From Streptomyces diastaticus subsp. diastaticus (GTDB taxonomy: Bacteria > Actinomycetota > Actinomycetes > Streptomycetales > Streptomycetaceae): DNA of 64,000 bases. The position numbers and the translations under genes were made by a program. Below, one piece after another: positions 36,480 through 45,311 of this stretch (the first letter of the stretch is position 1; the number at the start of each line of letters is the position of its first letter). The notes beneath the pieces are model-generated. The model made no database searches and was not told the origin of the DNA. It saw only the letters and a program-made list of their open reading frames with translations. The stretch is from assembly GCF_011170125.1 (NCBI RefSeq), contig NZ_BLLN01000003.1, positions 992,001 through 1,056,000 of the forward strand, read 5' to 3'.

Positions 36480-36496
36480 ATTCGACAATGCTGAAC
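36480..36496. promoter_or_regulatory. Candidate GylR operator upstream of gylR
   Basis: ATTCGACAATGCTGAAC lies 38-54 bp upstream of the gylR ATG and repeats the element found before glpF. It contains outer TTC/GAA half-sites. Autoregulation by GylR would fit. Confidence 0.65.
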
Positions 36497-36846
36497 ACTA
36501 GCGGCCTTGGCCGACCGTGAGCCAACGTGCGGACCCCTTGCCTCCGGCGAGTTTTCGCCACACCGCGGCCCACACCCGACACGCCCGTCCCCGTCCCGGC
36601 CGGGGGCCATCTTCACCCCGGTGCCGGTACGGTCCCGCATCGCCTCCGGAGCCGCGCCCCGTCCCCGCCTTCCCCGTACCGGGCTTGCGCCGACCGCCTC
36701 CGCCGCCCCCTCGGGCCGGGGCGGGCCGCAGGTCCGCACCGTGGACGGCCGCGCCGCGAGGCGGCCCCTGGGGCTACGCTGACCGCGTGCGCCTTCGGCA
36801 CCGGAGGCGCAAAGCCGACAGCCGTCGCACTCCAGGGAGCACTCTC
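36497..36846 (+). promoter_or_regulatory. gylR/metH divergent region; candidate metH -10 box at 36775-36780
   Basis: No gene is visible in these 350 bp. TACGCT at 36775-36780 is a plausible -10 box, giving a leader of about 60 nt before the metH ATG. I looked for a cobalamin riboswitch (B12-box-like sequence and its peripheral stems) and saw none. Confidence 0.45.
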
Positions 36847-39800
36847 ATGGCCTCGTCGCCGACCCATCGGACCGCACTGACCGCCGCCGCCCGCGCGGAC
36901 GCCCTCCGTGAAGCACTGGCCACCCGGGTGGTGGTCGCGGACGGGGCGATGGGCACGATGCTCCAGGCACAGGACCCGACGCTCGACGACTTCCAGCAGC
37001 TCGAAGGCTGCAACGAGATCCTCAACCTCACCCGGCCGGACATCGTCACCTCGGTGCACGACGCCTACTTCGCCGTCGGTGTCGACTGCGTGGAGACCAA
37101 CACCTTCGGTGCCAACCACGCGGCACTGGGGGAGTACGACATCCCCGAGCGGGTGTACGAGCTGTCCGAGGCCGGAGCCCGGGTCGCCCGCGAGAGCGCG
37201 GACCGCTTCACCACCGAGACGGGGCAGCAGCGCTGGGTGCTCGGTTCGATGGGCCCGGGCACCAAGCTGCCGACGCTCGGCCACGCCCCGTACGCCACCC
37301 TGCGCGACGCCTACCAGCGCAACGCCGAGGGGATGATCGCGGGCGGCGCCGACGCGCTGCTGATCGAGACCACCCAGGACCTCCTCCAGACCAAGGCGTC
37401 GGTCATCGGCGCCCGCCGCGCCCTGGCGGCGACCGGAGCGGACCTGCCGGTCATCGTCTCGGTGACCGTCGAGACCACCGGGACCATGCTGCTCGGCTCG
37501 GAGATCGGGGCGGCGCTGACCGCCCTGGAGCCGCTGGGTATCGACATGATCGGCCTGAACTGCGCGACGGGCCCCGCCGAGATGAGCGAGCACCTGCGCC
37601 ACCTGGCCCGCCACTCGCGCGTGCCGATCTCCTGCATGCCCAACGCCGGCCTGCCCGTCCTCGGCAAGGACGGCGCGCACTACCCGCTGACGGCCGGCGA
37701 GCTGGCCGACGCCCAGGAGGGCTTCGTCCGGGACTACGGCCTGTCCCTGGTCGGCGGCTGCTGCGGCACCACCCCCGAGCACCTGCGCCAGGTCGTCGAA
37801 CGGGTGCGGGGCGCGGTGCCCGGCGAGCGGACCCCGCGCCCGGAGCCGGGCGCCGCCTCGCTCTACCAGTCGGTCCCGTTCCGCCAGGACACCTCGTACC
37901 TGGCGATCGGGGAGCGGACCAACGCCAACGGCTCGAAGAAGTTCCGCACGGCGATGCTGGAGGGCCGCTGGGACGACTGTGTGGAGATGGCCCGCGACCA
38001 GATCCGCGAGGGCGCCCACCTCCTCGACCTCTGCGTCGACTACGTGGGGCGGGACGGGGCCGCCGACATGCGGGAGCTGGCGGGGCGGTTCGCCACCGCC
38101 TCCACCCTGCCGATCGTCCTGGACTCCACCGAGGTGGACGTGTTGCGCGCCGGGCTGGAGAAGCTGGGCGGACGGGCGGTCATCAACTCCGTCAACTACG
38201 AGGACGGCGACGGGCCCGACTCGCGGTTCGCCAAGGTCACCGCGCTGGCGCAGGAGCACGGCGCGGCACTGATGGCGCTGACCATCGACGAGGAGGGCCA
38301 GGCCCGCACCGCAGAGCACAAGGTGGCGGTGGCCGAGCGGCTGATCGAGGACCTGACCGCCAACTGGGGCATCCGCGAGTCGGACATCCTCATCGACACC
38401 CTGACCTTCACCATCTGCACCGGCCAGGAGGAGTCCCGCAGGGACGGCCTGCACACCATCGAGGCGATCCGCGAACTCAAGCGCCGCCGCCCCGACGTGC
38501 AGACCACCCTCGGCCTGTCCAACATCTCCTTCGGGCTCAACCCGGCCGCCCGCATCGTCCTCAACTCCGTCTTCCTCGACGAGTGCGTCAAGGCCGGGCT
38601 CGACTCGGCGATCGTGCACGCCTCCAAGATCCTGCCGATCGCGCGGCTGGAGGAGGAGCACGTCCAGGTCGCCCTCGACCTCATCCACGACCGCCGCGCC
38701 GAGGGCTACGACCCGCTCCAGACGTTCCTGGACCTGTTCGAGGGCGTCGACACCAAGTCCATGAAGGCCGGCAAGGCAGAGGAACTCCTCGCCCTGCCCC
38801 TGGAGGAGCGGCTCAAGCGCCGCATCATCGACGGCGAGAAGAACGGCCTGCACGAGGACCTCGACGAGGCGCTGACCGAACGCCCGGCCCTGGACATCGT
38901 CAACGACACCCTGCTGGACGGCATGAAGGTGGTCGGCGAGCTGTTCGGCTCCGGCCAGATGCAGCTGCCCTTCGTCCTGCAGTCCGCCGAGGTCATGAAG
39001 GAGGCGGTCGCCCACCTGGAGCCGCACATGGAGAAGGCCGAGGGCGACGAGGACGGCAAGGGCACCATCGTGCTCGCCACCGTCCGCGGCGACGTCCACG
39101 ACATCGGCAAGAACCTCGTCGACATCATCCTCTCCAACAACGGCTACAACGTCGTCAACCTCGGCATCAAACAGCCCGTCTCCGCCATCGTGGAGGCCGC
39201 CGAGGAACACCGCGCCGACGTCATCGGCATGTCCGGACTCCTCGTCAAGTCCACCGTGATCATGAAGGAGAACCTGGAGGAGCTGAACCAGCGCGGCCTG
39301 GCCTCCGGCTACCCGGTGATCCTCGGCGGCGCCGCCCTCACCCGCGCCTACGTCGAGCAGGACCTCCACGAGATCTACGAGGGCGAGGTCCGCTACGCCC
39401 GCGACGCCTTCGAGGGCCTGCGCCTGATGGACGCCCTCATCGCGGTCAAGCGCGGCGTCCCCGGCGCCACCCTGCCCGAGCTGAGGCAGCGGCGGGTCCC
39501 CGCCTCGGCCTCCGCCGCGGTGGCCGAGGAGCAGGAGGAGGGCCCGGCCCGCTCCGACACCGCCACCGACAACCCGGTGCCCACCCCGCCGTTCTGGGGC
39601 ACCCGCGTCGCCAAGGGCATCCCGCTCAAGGACTACGCCTCCTGGCTCGACGAGGGCGCCCTCTTCAAGGGCCAGTGGGGCCTGAAGCAGAACCGCGCCG
39701 GTGACGGCCCCAGCTACGAGGAACTGGTCGAGACCGAGGGCCGCCCCCGGCTGCGCGGCTGGCTCGACGAACTGCACACCAAGAACCTGCTCGAAGCCGC

Positions 39801-40371
39801 CGTGATCCACGGCTACTTCCCGTGTGTCAGCAAGGGCGACGACCTGATCGTCCTGGACGACGCGGGCAACGAGCGGACCCGCTTCACCTTCCCCCGCCAG
39901 CGCCGCGGGCGGCGGCTGTGCCTCGCCGACTTCTTCCGCCCGGAGGAGTCCGGTGAGACCGACGTCGTCGGCTTCCAGGTCGTCACCGTCGGCTCCCGCA
40001 TCGGCGAGGCCACCGCGGAGCTGTTCGCCGCCAACTCCTACCGCGACTACCTCGAACTCCACGGCCTGTCCGTCCAGCTCGCCGAGGCCCTCGCCGAGTA
40101 CTGGCACGCCCGCGTCCGAGCCGAGCTCGGCTTCGGGGAGCAGGACCCGGTCGAGGTGGAGGACATGTTCGCCCTGAAGTACCGCGGCGCCCGCTTCTCG
40201 CTCGGCTACGGAGCCTGCCCGAACCTGGAGGACCGGGCGAAGATCGCCGATCTGCTCCAGCCCGAGCGGATCGGCGTGCACCTCTCGGAGGAGTTCCAGC
40301 TCCACCCCGAGCAGTCCACCGACGCCATCGTCATCCACCACCCCGAGGCCAAGTACTTCAACGCGCGCTGA
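36847..40371 (+). CDS. metH: Cobalamin-dependent methionine synthase
   Basis: The 1174-residue enzyme transfers a methyl group from methyltetrahydrofolate to homocysteine via cob(I)alamin. Domain order is complete. The homocysteine-binding domain has zinc cysteines in LNCATGP (about 238) and GGCCGTT (about 304). The pterin domain starts at IGERTNANGSKKF (about 352), then the cap. The B12 domain has the base-off ligand in RGDVHDIGKN (about 750). The AdoMet reactivation domain ends in LSEEFQLHPEQSTDAIVIHHPEAKYF. GGGAG precedes the ATG. A 1271-codon antisense frame over it is an artefact of GC bias. Confidence 0.97.
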   Translation: MASSPTHRTALTAAARADALREALATRVVVADGAMGTMLQAQDPTLDDFQQLEGCNEILNLTRPDIVTSVHDAYFAVGVDCVETNTFGANHAALGEYDIPERVYELSEAGARVARESADRFTTETGQQRWVLGSMGPGTKLPTLGHAPYATLRDAYQRNAEGMIAGGADALLIETTQDLLQTKASVIGARRALAATGADLPVIVSVTVETTGTMLLGSEIGAALTALEPLGIDMIGLNCATGPAEMSEHLRHLARHSRVPISCMPNAGLPVLGKDGAHYPLTAGELADAQEGFVRDYGLSLVGGCCGTTPEHLRQVVERVRGAVPGERTPRPEPGAASLYQSVPFRQDTSYLAIGERTNANGSKKFRTAMLEGRWDDCVEMARDQIREGAHLLDLCVDYVGRDGAADMRELAGRFATASTLPIVLDSTEVDVLRAGLEKLGGRAVINSVNYEDGDGPDSRFAKVTALAQEHGAALMALTIDEEGQARTAEHKVAVAERLIEDLTANWGIRESDILIDTLTFTICTGQEESRRDGLHTIEAIRELKRRRPDVQTTLGLSNISFGLNPAARIVLNSVFLDECVKAGLDSAIVHASKILPIARLEEEHVQVALDLIHDRRAEGYDPLQTFLDLFEGVDTKSMKAGKAEELLALPLEERLKRRIIDGEKNGLHEDLDEALTERPALDIVNDTLLDGMKVVGELFGSGQMQLPFVLQSAEVMKEAVAHLEPHMEKAEGDEDGKGTIVLATVRGDVHDIGKNLVDIILSNNGYNVVNLGIKQPVSAIVEAAEEHRADVIGMSGLLVKSTVIMKENLEELNQRGLASGYPVILGGAALTRAYVEQDLHEIYEGEVRYARDAFEGLRLMDALIAVKRGVPGATLPELRQRRVPASASAAVAEEQEEGPARSDTATDNPVPTPPFWGTRVAKGIPLKDYASWLDEGALFKGQWGLKQNRAGDGPSYEELVETEGRPRLRGWLDELHTKNLLEAAVIHGYFPCVSKGDDLIVLDDAGNERTRFTFPRQRRGRRLCLADFFRPEESGETDVVGFQVVTVGSRIGEATAELFAANSYRDYLELHGLSVQLAEALAEYWHARVRAELGFGEQDPVEVEDMFALKYRGARFSLGYGACPNLEDRAKIADLLQPERIGVHLSEEFQLHPEQSTDAIVIHHPEAKYFNAR

Positions 40372-40423
40372 CGCGCCCCCGGCGCGGACGGCCCGCCCTG
40401 AGGCGGCCGGGCGCCGGGAGCCG

Positions 40424-40429
40424 TACACT
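40424..40429 (+). promoter_or_regulatory. Candidate -10 box for the HAD hydrolase gene
   Basis: TACACT lies 104 bp upstream of the GTG start in the metH-HAD gap. No clear -35 box was seen. Confidence 0.35.
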
Positions 40430-40532
40430 GGTCGGCCCTGTTCAGGCCGGGTGGGAGCCGCCCGTCGCGACGCCTCCGGGCGCCCGGCGGACGGCCCCCA
40501 CCCGGCCTTCGAGTCCCTTAGGAGGTACGCAG

Positions 40533-41234
40533 GTGACCAGTACGGTTCCCCGCAGCGGTACCCGTTCGGCCGAAGGCTCCACGTTGCAGGCCGTCCTCCT
40601 GGACATGGACGGCACTCTGGTGGACACCGAGGGCTTCTGGTGGGAGGCGGAGGTCGAGGTCTTCGCCTCCCTCGGGCACCGGCTGGAGGAGTCCTGGCGG
40701 CACGTCGTGGTCGGCGGGCCGATGAGCCGCAGCGCCGGCTTCCTCATCGACGCCACCGGCGCCGACATCACGCTGGAGGAGGTGAGCCTGCTGCTCAACG
40801 ACCGTTTCGAGCGCCGGCTCGGCTCGACCCTGCCGCTCATGCCCGGAGCCGCCCGCCTGCTGAAGGCCCTGGCCCACCACGGGATCCCGGCCGCCCTCGT
40901 CTCCGCCTCGCACCGGCGCATCATCGACCGCGTCCTCACCTCGATCGGCCACGAGCACTTCGCGCTCACCGTGGCCGGCGACGAGGTCGAGCGGACCAAG
41001 CCGCACCCCGACCCGTACCTGCTCGCCGCGCGCGGTCTGGGTGTCGACCCGACCCGTTGCGCCGTGGTGGAGGACACCGAGACCGGTGTGACCGCGGGGG
41101 AGGCGGCGGGCTGCCGGGTCATCGCCGTGCCCTCGGTCGCCCCCGTACGGGCGGCGCGCGGCCGACGGATCGTCACCACCCTCGAAGAGATCGACATGCC
41201 CTTTCTGCGCGGCATGATGACGGGAATCCACTGA
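40533..41234 (+). CDS. HAD-superfamily phosphatase (beta-phosphoglucomutase-like)
   Basis: The 233-residue protein has HAD motif I LLDMDGTLVDTEGFWW with nucleophile Asp24, motif II SAS, motif III around KPHPDPYLLAARGLGV and motif IV VVEDTETGVTAGEAAGC. A helical cap lies between motifs I and II, as in phosphoglycolate-phosphatase/beta-phosphoglucomutase-like enzymes. The substrate is unknown. AGGAGG and a GTG fix the start. It follows metH on the same strand but has its own candidate promoter. Confidence 0.88.
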   Translation: MTSTVPRSGTRSAEGSTLQAVLLDMDGTLVDTEGFWWEAEVEVFASLGHRLEESWRHVVVGGPMSRSAGFLIDATGADITLEEVSLLLNDRFERRLGSTLPLMPGAARLLKALAHHGIPAALVSASHRRIIDRVLTSIGHEHFALTVAGDEVERTKPHPDPYLLAARGLGVDPTRCAVVEDTETGVTAGEAAGCRVIAVPSVAPVRAARGRRIVTTLEEIDMPFLRGMMTGIH

Positions 41235-41282
41235 CCGGAAACCGCTGTCCGTGGAAAAGGCCGACCGCCTGAGAAAGGGTTT

Positions 41283-41323
41283 CCGGCGTGAATTCACCGA
41301 TGGCGGAGGCGAATTCACGCCGG
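41283..41323. repeat. 13-bp perfect inverted repeat after the HAD gene
   Basis: CCGGCGTGAATTC (41283-41295) and its exact complement (41311-41323) flank a 15-base spacer, 49 bp after the HAD stop. It could act as a terminator or, with its AT-containing arms, as a protein-binding site. Confidence 0.6.
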
Positions 41324-41737
41324 TGCCCCACGGCCGGTCACTCTCCGTATCCCTGCCGGTGAGGAACGGCACCCGGCGTCCCGGCGCGCGCGCGGACGCC
41401 GGGTCCGGTCTCGCCCGATTCGGGTGATCTTTCTCACGTGTGCCGCTGTCGACGCCGTGGAGAACCTGTGTGGACGTCCGTTTTCTTCCAGGTCGCGGGT
41501 GGCCCATGTGTCCCGATTGGTGGACCCGTGCGGAAAAGCTTCCCCACGGTGGAATTCGGTGCGTCCGCGCCCGGTTCCGCAGCGTGATTGTCCCCAACTC
41601 CGGCCGCATTCTGAGGTACTGGCTCGGGCGGACTAATGTCGTCGCGAGAACCTCGCCATACCCCCTCGCGCCGCCTCCCGGCCCCACCCCTCAGCCGCGG
41701 ACAGGCGTGAGATCTACCGCTGTGGAGAACTGCGCGC
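41324..41737 (+). promoter_or_regulatory. 414-bp upstream region of the solute-binding protein gene
   Basis: No gene is visible. The stretch is richer in A/T than its surroundings, with runs such as gatctttctcacgtg and tccgttttcttcc. TAATGT at 41634-41639 is a possible -10 box about 100 bp before the start codon. Regulation cannot be inferred. Confidence 0.35.
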
Positions 41738-43342
41738 ATGAACCGCAAGACTTTGGTGCTGCCGGCCGTCGTCGGCCTGCTCGCCCCCGTACTCGCCGCC
41801 TGCGGCGGATCGGACGGCGCGGACCAGGGCGGCGACGCCATCGTCGTCGGCACCACCGACCGGTTCGCCGCCTCCCAGGACGCCAAGGCCCCGCTCGACC
41901 CGGCCTCCGCCTACGACGCCGGCGCCTGGAACGTGCTCCGCCAGACCATCCAGACCCTGGTGACCCTGCCCCGGGGCGGCGGCGAGCCGGTGCCCGAGGC
42001 GGCCGAGAGCTGCTCCTTCACCGACGCGGGGAACGAGCGGTACAGCTGCAAGCTCCGCGAGGGGCTGACCTTCGCCAACGGCGACGAGCTGACCGCCGAG
42101 GACGTCAAGTACTCGATCGACCGCATCATGCGGATCAAGGACGGCAACGGCCCGGTCGGTCTGCTCACCAACATCGACACCGTCGAGACCCGGGGCGAGC
42201 GGGAGGTCGTCTTCCACCTCCACAACCCCGACGCGACCTTCCCCTACAAGCTCGCCACCCCGGCGGCCGGCATCGTCAACGAGGCCGACTACCCGGCCGA
42301 CAAGCTCCGTGAGGGCTTCGACGTGTCCGGCTCGGGTCCGTACACCGTCCAGACCGAGGTCGAGGACAACCAGGTCGTCAAGCTCAACTTCAGCGCCAAC
42401 TCCAGCTACAAGGGGAGCCTGAAGCTGAAGAACGAGAAGGTCGTGATGCGCTCCTTCGCCGACCCCGACACCATGGGGACGGCGCTGGAGAAGGGCGAGG
42501 TCGACCTGATGACCCGGACGATCTCGCCGCAGCAGATCAAGAAGTACACCGGCGACCAGGTCGAGAAGATCCGCCTCGTCGAGATGCCCGGTCTGGAGAT
42601 CCGCTACCTGGCCTTCAACACCGACGACCCCAAGGCCGACAAGGCGATACGCCAGGCCATGGGCTACCTCGTCGACCGGGGCGCCCTCACCTCGAAGGTC
42701 TACGGCACCGCCGCCGAGCCGCTCTACTCGCTGGTGCCCACCACCATCACCGGGCACACCAACTCGTTCTTCAACCAGTACGGCGAGCAGCCCGACCCGG
42801 CCAAGGCCAAGGCCGCCCTCCAGCAGGCGGGCATCGACACACCGGTCGAGCTGACGCTGAACTACACCACGGACCACTACGGCCAGGGCACCGAGGGTGA
42901 GTTCAAGGAGATCAGCCGCCAGCTCAACGCCAGCGGCCTCTTCAAGACCGACGTCAAGGGCACCGGCTGGGACAAGTACCGCGCCGCGCAGGTCAAGGGC
43001 GACTACCCGGTCTTCGGCATGGGCTGGTTCCCCGACTTCCCGGACGCGGACAACTTCCTCGCGCCCTTCCTCGACAAGGACAACTTCCTGTCCTCGCCGT
43101 ACAACAACAAGAACATCCAGAACAAGCTGATCCCCGCCTCGCGCCGGGAGGCCGACCGCTCCGCCGCCGCCGACCCGATCAAGCAGATGCAGGACATCGT
43201 CGCCCAGGACGTCCCGGTCCTCCCGCTGTGGCAGGGCAAGCAGTACGTCGCCGCCCGCGACGACATCATCGGCGTCGAGTGGGCCCTCGACTCCTCCTCC
43301 AACGTCCAGCTCTGGGAGCTGGACCGCGGCGTCAGCGGCTGA
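41738..43342 (+). CDS. ABC transporter substrate-binding lipoprotein, family 5 (oligopeptide type)
   Basis: The 534-residue lipoprotein has signal peptide MNRKTLVLPAVVGLLAPVLA followed by lipobox Cys22. It carries the family-5 features LREGLTFANGDELTAEDVKYSIDRI, SGSGPYTV and IRQAMGYLVDRGAL, the PDADNF region and a Trp-rich C-terminal part. It is predicted to bind peptides, nickel or sugars outside the membrane. No permease or ATPase genes lie beside it, so it is an orphan that must use another locus. GGAG precedes the ATG. A 21-bp hairpin follows. Confidence 0.9.
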   Translation: MNRKTLVLPAVVGLLAPVLAACGGSDGADQGGDAIVVGTTDRFAASQDAKAPLDPASAYDAGAWNVLRQTIQTLVTLPRGGGEPVPEAAESCSFTDAGNERYSCKLREGLTFANGDELTAEDVKYSIDRIMRIKDGNGPVGLLTNIDTVETRGEREVVFHLHNPDATFPYKLATPAAGIVNEADYPADKLREGFDVSGSGPYTVQTEVEDNQVVKLNFSANSSYKGSLKLKNEKVVMRSFADPDTMGTALEKGEVDLMTRTISPQQIKKYTGDQVEKIRLVEMPGLEIRYLAFNTDDPKADKAIRQAMGYLVDRGALTSKVYGTAAEPLYSLVPTTITGHTNSFFNQYGEQPDPAKAKAALQQAGIDTPVELTLNYTTDHYGQGTEGEFKEISRQLNASGLFKTDVKGTGWDKYRAAQVKGDYPVFGMGWFPDFPDADNFLAPFLDKDNFLSSPYNNKNIQNKLIPASRREADRSAAADPIKQMQDIVAQDVPVLPLWQGKQYVAARDDIIGVEWALDSSSNVQLWELDRGVSG

Positions 43343-43360
43343 CCCGGCGTGACCGCACGC

Positions 43361-43409
43361 ACGACGGTGGCCGCCCGCCCCTCACCCGGGGGCGGGCGGC
43401 CGCCGTCGT
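43361..43409. terminator. 21-bp hairpin between convergent genes
   Basis: Bases 43361-43381 pair with 43389-43409 with a single G-T pair and a 7-base loop, between the substrate-binding protein gene and the response regulator gene. Confidence 0.85.
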
Positions 43410-43427
43410 GCACGCGGGACGGGGGAG

Positions 43428-44105
43428 CTACTGCCCGGCCGCGCCCGGCCGCACCAGCCCGCTCTCGTAGGCGTACACGGCCGCCTGGACCCGGTCGCGC
43501 AGGCCCAGCTTGTTCAGTACGTGCCCCACATGGGTCTTGACGGTCGTCTCGCTGACGAACAGGTCCGCCGCGATCTCCGCGTTCGACAGCCCCCGCGCCA
43601 CCAGCTTCAGCACCTCCACCTCGCGGTCGGTGAGGGTGTGCAGCGTGTCCGGCGCCGGTTCGTCGCCGGTCGGCAGGTGCTCCGCGTACTTGTCGAGCAG
43701 ACGGCGCGTCACACTCGGGGCCAGCATCGCCTCCCCGGAGGCCACCACCCGGATCGCCTGCACCAGTTCCTGGGCCGGGGCGTCCTTCAGCAGGAATCCG
43801 CTGGCCCCCGCCCGCAGCGCCTCCACCACGTACTCGTCGAGGTCGAAGGTGGTCAGGACCAGCACCTTGGCCGGGCCGTCCCGCTCCGGTCCGGTGATCT
43901 GCCGGGTCGCCTCGACCCCGTCCATCCGGGGCATCCGGATGTCCATGAGCACCACGTCGGGCTGGAGGGCCCGCACCTGGTCGAGGGCCTGGAGCCCGTC
44001 ACCGGCCTCCCCGACGACCGCGACATCCTGCTCGGCCTCCAGAATCATCCGGAACCCCGTGCGCAACAGTGGCTGGTCGTCCACCAGCAGGACGCGAATG
44101 GCCAC
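43428..44105 (-). CDS. NarL/LuxR-family response regulator (orphan)
   Basis: The 225-residue protein has a receiver domain with phospho-acceptor Asp55 in VVLMDIRMPRMDG, conserved Thr and Lys (VLVLTTFD, GFLLKDAP), and a LuxR-type HTH (LTDREVEVLKLVARGLSNAEIAADLFVSETTVKTHVGHVLNKLGLRDR). No histidine kinase gene is adjacent. It starts at GTG 44105, 16 bp downstream of the RecB-type nuclease gene on the same strand, so they are probably cotranscribed. Its targets are unknown. Confidence 0.92.
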   Translation of the reverse strand: MAIRVLLVDDQPLLRTGFRMILEAEQDVAVVGEAGDGLQALDQVRALQPDVVLMDIRMPRMDGVEATRQITGPERDGPAKVLVLTTFDLDEYVVEALRAGASGFLLKDAPAQELVQAIRVVASGEAMLAPSVTRRLLDKYAEHLPTGDEPAPDTLHTLTDREVEVLKLVARGLSNAEIAADLFVSETTVKTHVGHVLNKLGLRDRVQAAVYAYESGLVRPGAAGQ

Positions 44106-44121
44106 GTCTTCTCCCCTCCGG

Positions 44122-45108
44122 TCAGTACGGGCTCATTCTGCCCTGCTCGGCCTCCCTGGACCCGGGCAGGCGCACCCGCAAGGGATACGGCGGGGGAGTC
44201 CCGCCGAATTCGGGACAGACCGCCTGGTGGTCGCACCAGCCGCACAGCTTGGAGGGCCTCGGCCGCCAGTCGCCCGTCCGGGTCGCCTCCTGGATCGCCT
44301 CCCAGAGCGCCAGCAGTCTGCGCTCCACGCGCTCCAGGTCCGCCATCACCGGGTCGTAGGTCCGCACCTCGCCGCTGCCCAGGTAGACCAGCTGGAGCCG
44401 GCGGGGCAGTACCCCCTTCAGCCGCCACACCACCAGGGCGTAGAACGTCATCTGGAAGAGGGCGCCCTCGGCGTACTGCGGGCGCGGAGCCTTGCCCGTC
44501 TTGTAGTCCACGATGCGTACCTCGCCGGTGGGCGCCACGTCGACCCGGTCGATGATGCCGCGCAACCGCAGCCCCGACTCCAGCTCCGCCTCGACGAACA
44601 GCTCCCGCTCGGCCGGCTCCAGCCGCGTCGGGTCCTCCAGCGTGAACCACCGCTCCACCAGCCGCCCGGCCTCGCCGAGCCACCGCTCCAGCCGCTCACC
44701 GGGGGTGCCCTCGCCCTCCTCGCCGGCGAACAGCCCGGCCAGCTCCGGCCGCTCGGCCAGCAGCCGCTCCCACTCGCCCGGCAGCAGTTCCCTGGCGCGC
44801 GGCGCCGTACGCTCGGCGGCCGGGGCGTCGAACAGCCGCTCCAGCACCGCGTGCACCAGCGTGCCGCGGGTGGCCGCCTGACTGGGCTTCTCCGGCAACC
44901 GGTCGATCACCCGGAAGCGGTACAGCAGCGGGCACTGCATGAAGTCACTCGCGCGCGAGGGCGACAGCGACACCGGCGGCCGCCGCTCCGGCCCCGCCGC
45001 GGCCACCTCACCCGCCGCGGGCCCGGCCTGCCGTGCGCCGGTCACCGGCGGCTCGACGCCCGTCCCGCCCGCCGTACCCGCCGGTTCCGCGTCCGTCCTC
45101 GTCTCCAT
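44122..45108 (-). CDS. RecB-family PD-(D/E)XK exonuclease with Fe-S cysteines
   Basis: The 328-residue protein has a nuclease core of the RecB/Cas4/AddB type: RGTLVHAVLERLF, GIIDRVDVAPTGEVRIVDYKTGKAP (catalytic Asp, then D-Y-K), and Gln in FQMTFYAL. Cys59 (MQCPLLYRF) and a C-terminal CGWCDHQAVCPEF match the four-cysteine Fe-S staple of this group. It should process DNA ends. No helicase partner is adjacent. TAGGGT lies eight bases before the ATG, so the transcript may be leaderless. Confidence 0.9.
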   Translation of the reverse strand: METRTDAEPAGTAGGTGVEPPVTGARQAGPAAGEVAAAGPERRPPVSLSPSRASDFMQCPLLYRFRVIDRLPEKPSQAATRGTLVHAVLERLFDAPAAERTAPRARELLPGEWERLLAERPELAGLFAGEEGEGTPGERLERWLGEAGRLVERWFTLEDPTRLEPAERELFVEAELESGLRLRGIIDRVDVAPTGEVRIVDYKTGKAPRPQYAEGALFQMTFYALVVWRLKGVLPRRLQLVYLGSGEVRTYDPVMADLERVERRLLALWEAIQEATRTGDWRPRPSKLCGWCDHQAVCPEFGGTPPPYPLRVRLPGSREAEQGRMSPY

Positions 45109-45311
45109 GACCCCCGACCCTACGGCCCCCGGCGGACGGCCGGGACCGGGCAGCGCCCGGCCGCCCGCCAGGAGAGCCGCAGCCCGCGGCCGCCCGGCCT
45201 CCGCTTACCATCGACGCCAGACCCTCCCGCCCCGCACGACCGGAAGCATCAGGCCGCCGTGCAGGGGAAGACCGGGAGAGACGAACCGCACAAGGGGACC
45301 GAGGGAGCACC

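Noticed and set aside
36497..36846. Possible cobalamin riboswitch upstream of metH
   Set aside because: No B12-box-like sequence or supporting stems were found; the leader from the candidate -10 box would be only about 60 nt.
36613..40428. 1271-codon open frame antisense to metH
   Set aside because: Composition is His/Asp/Gly/Val-rich with no recognisable domain; it mirrors metH codons and arises from GC bias.
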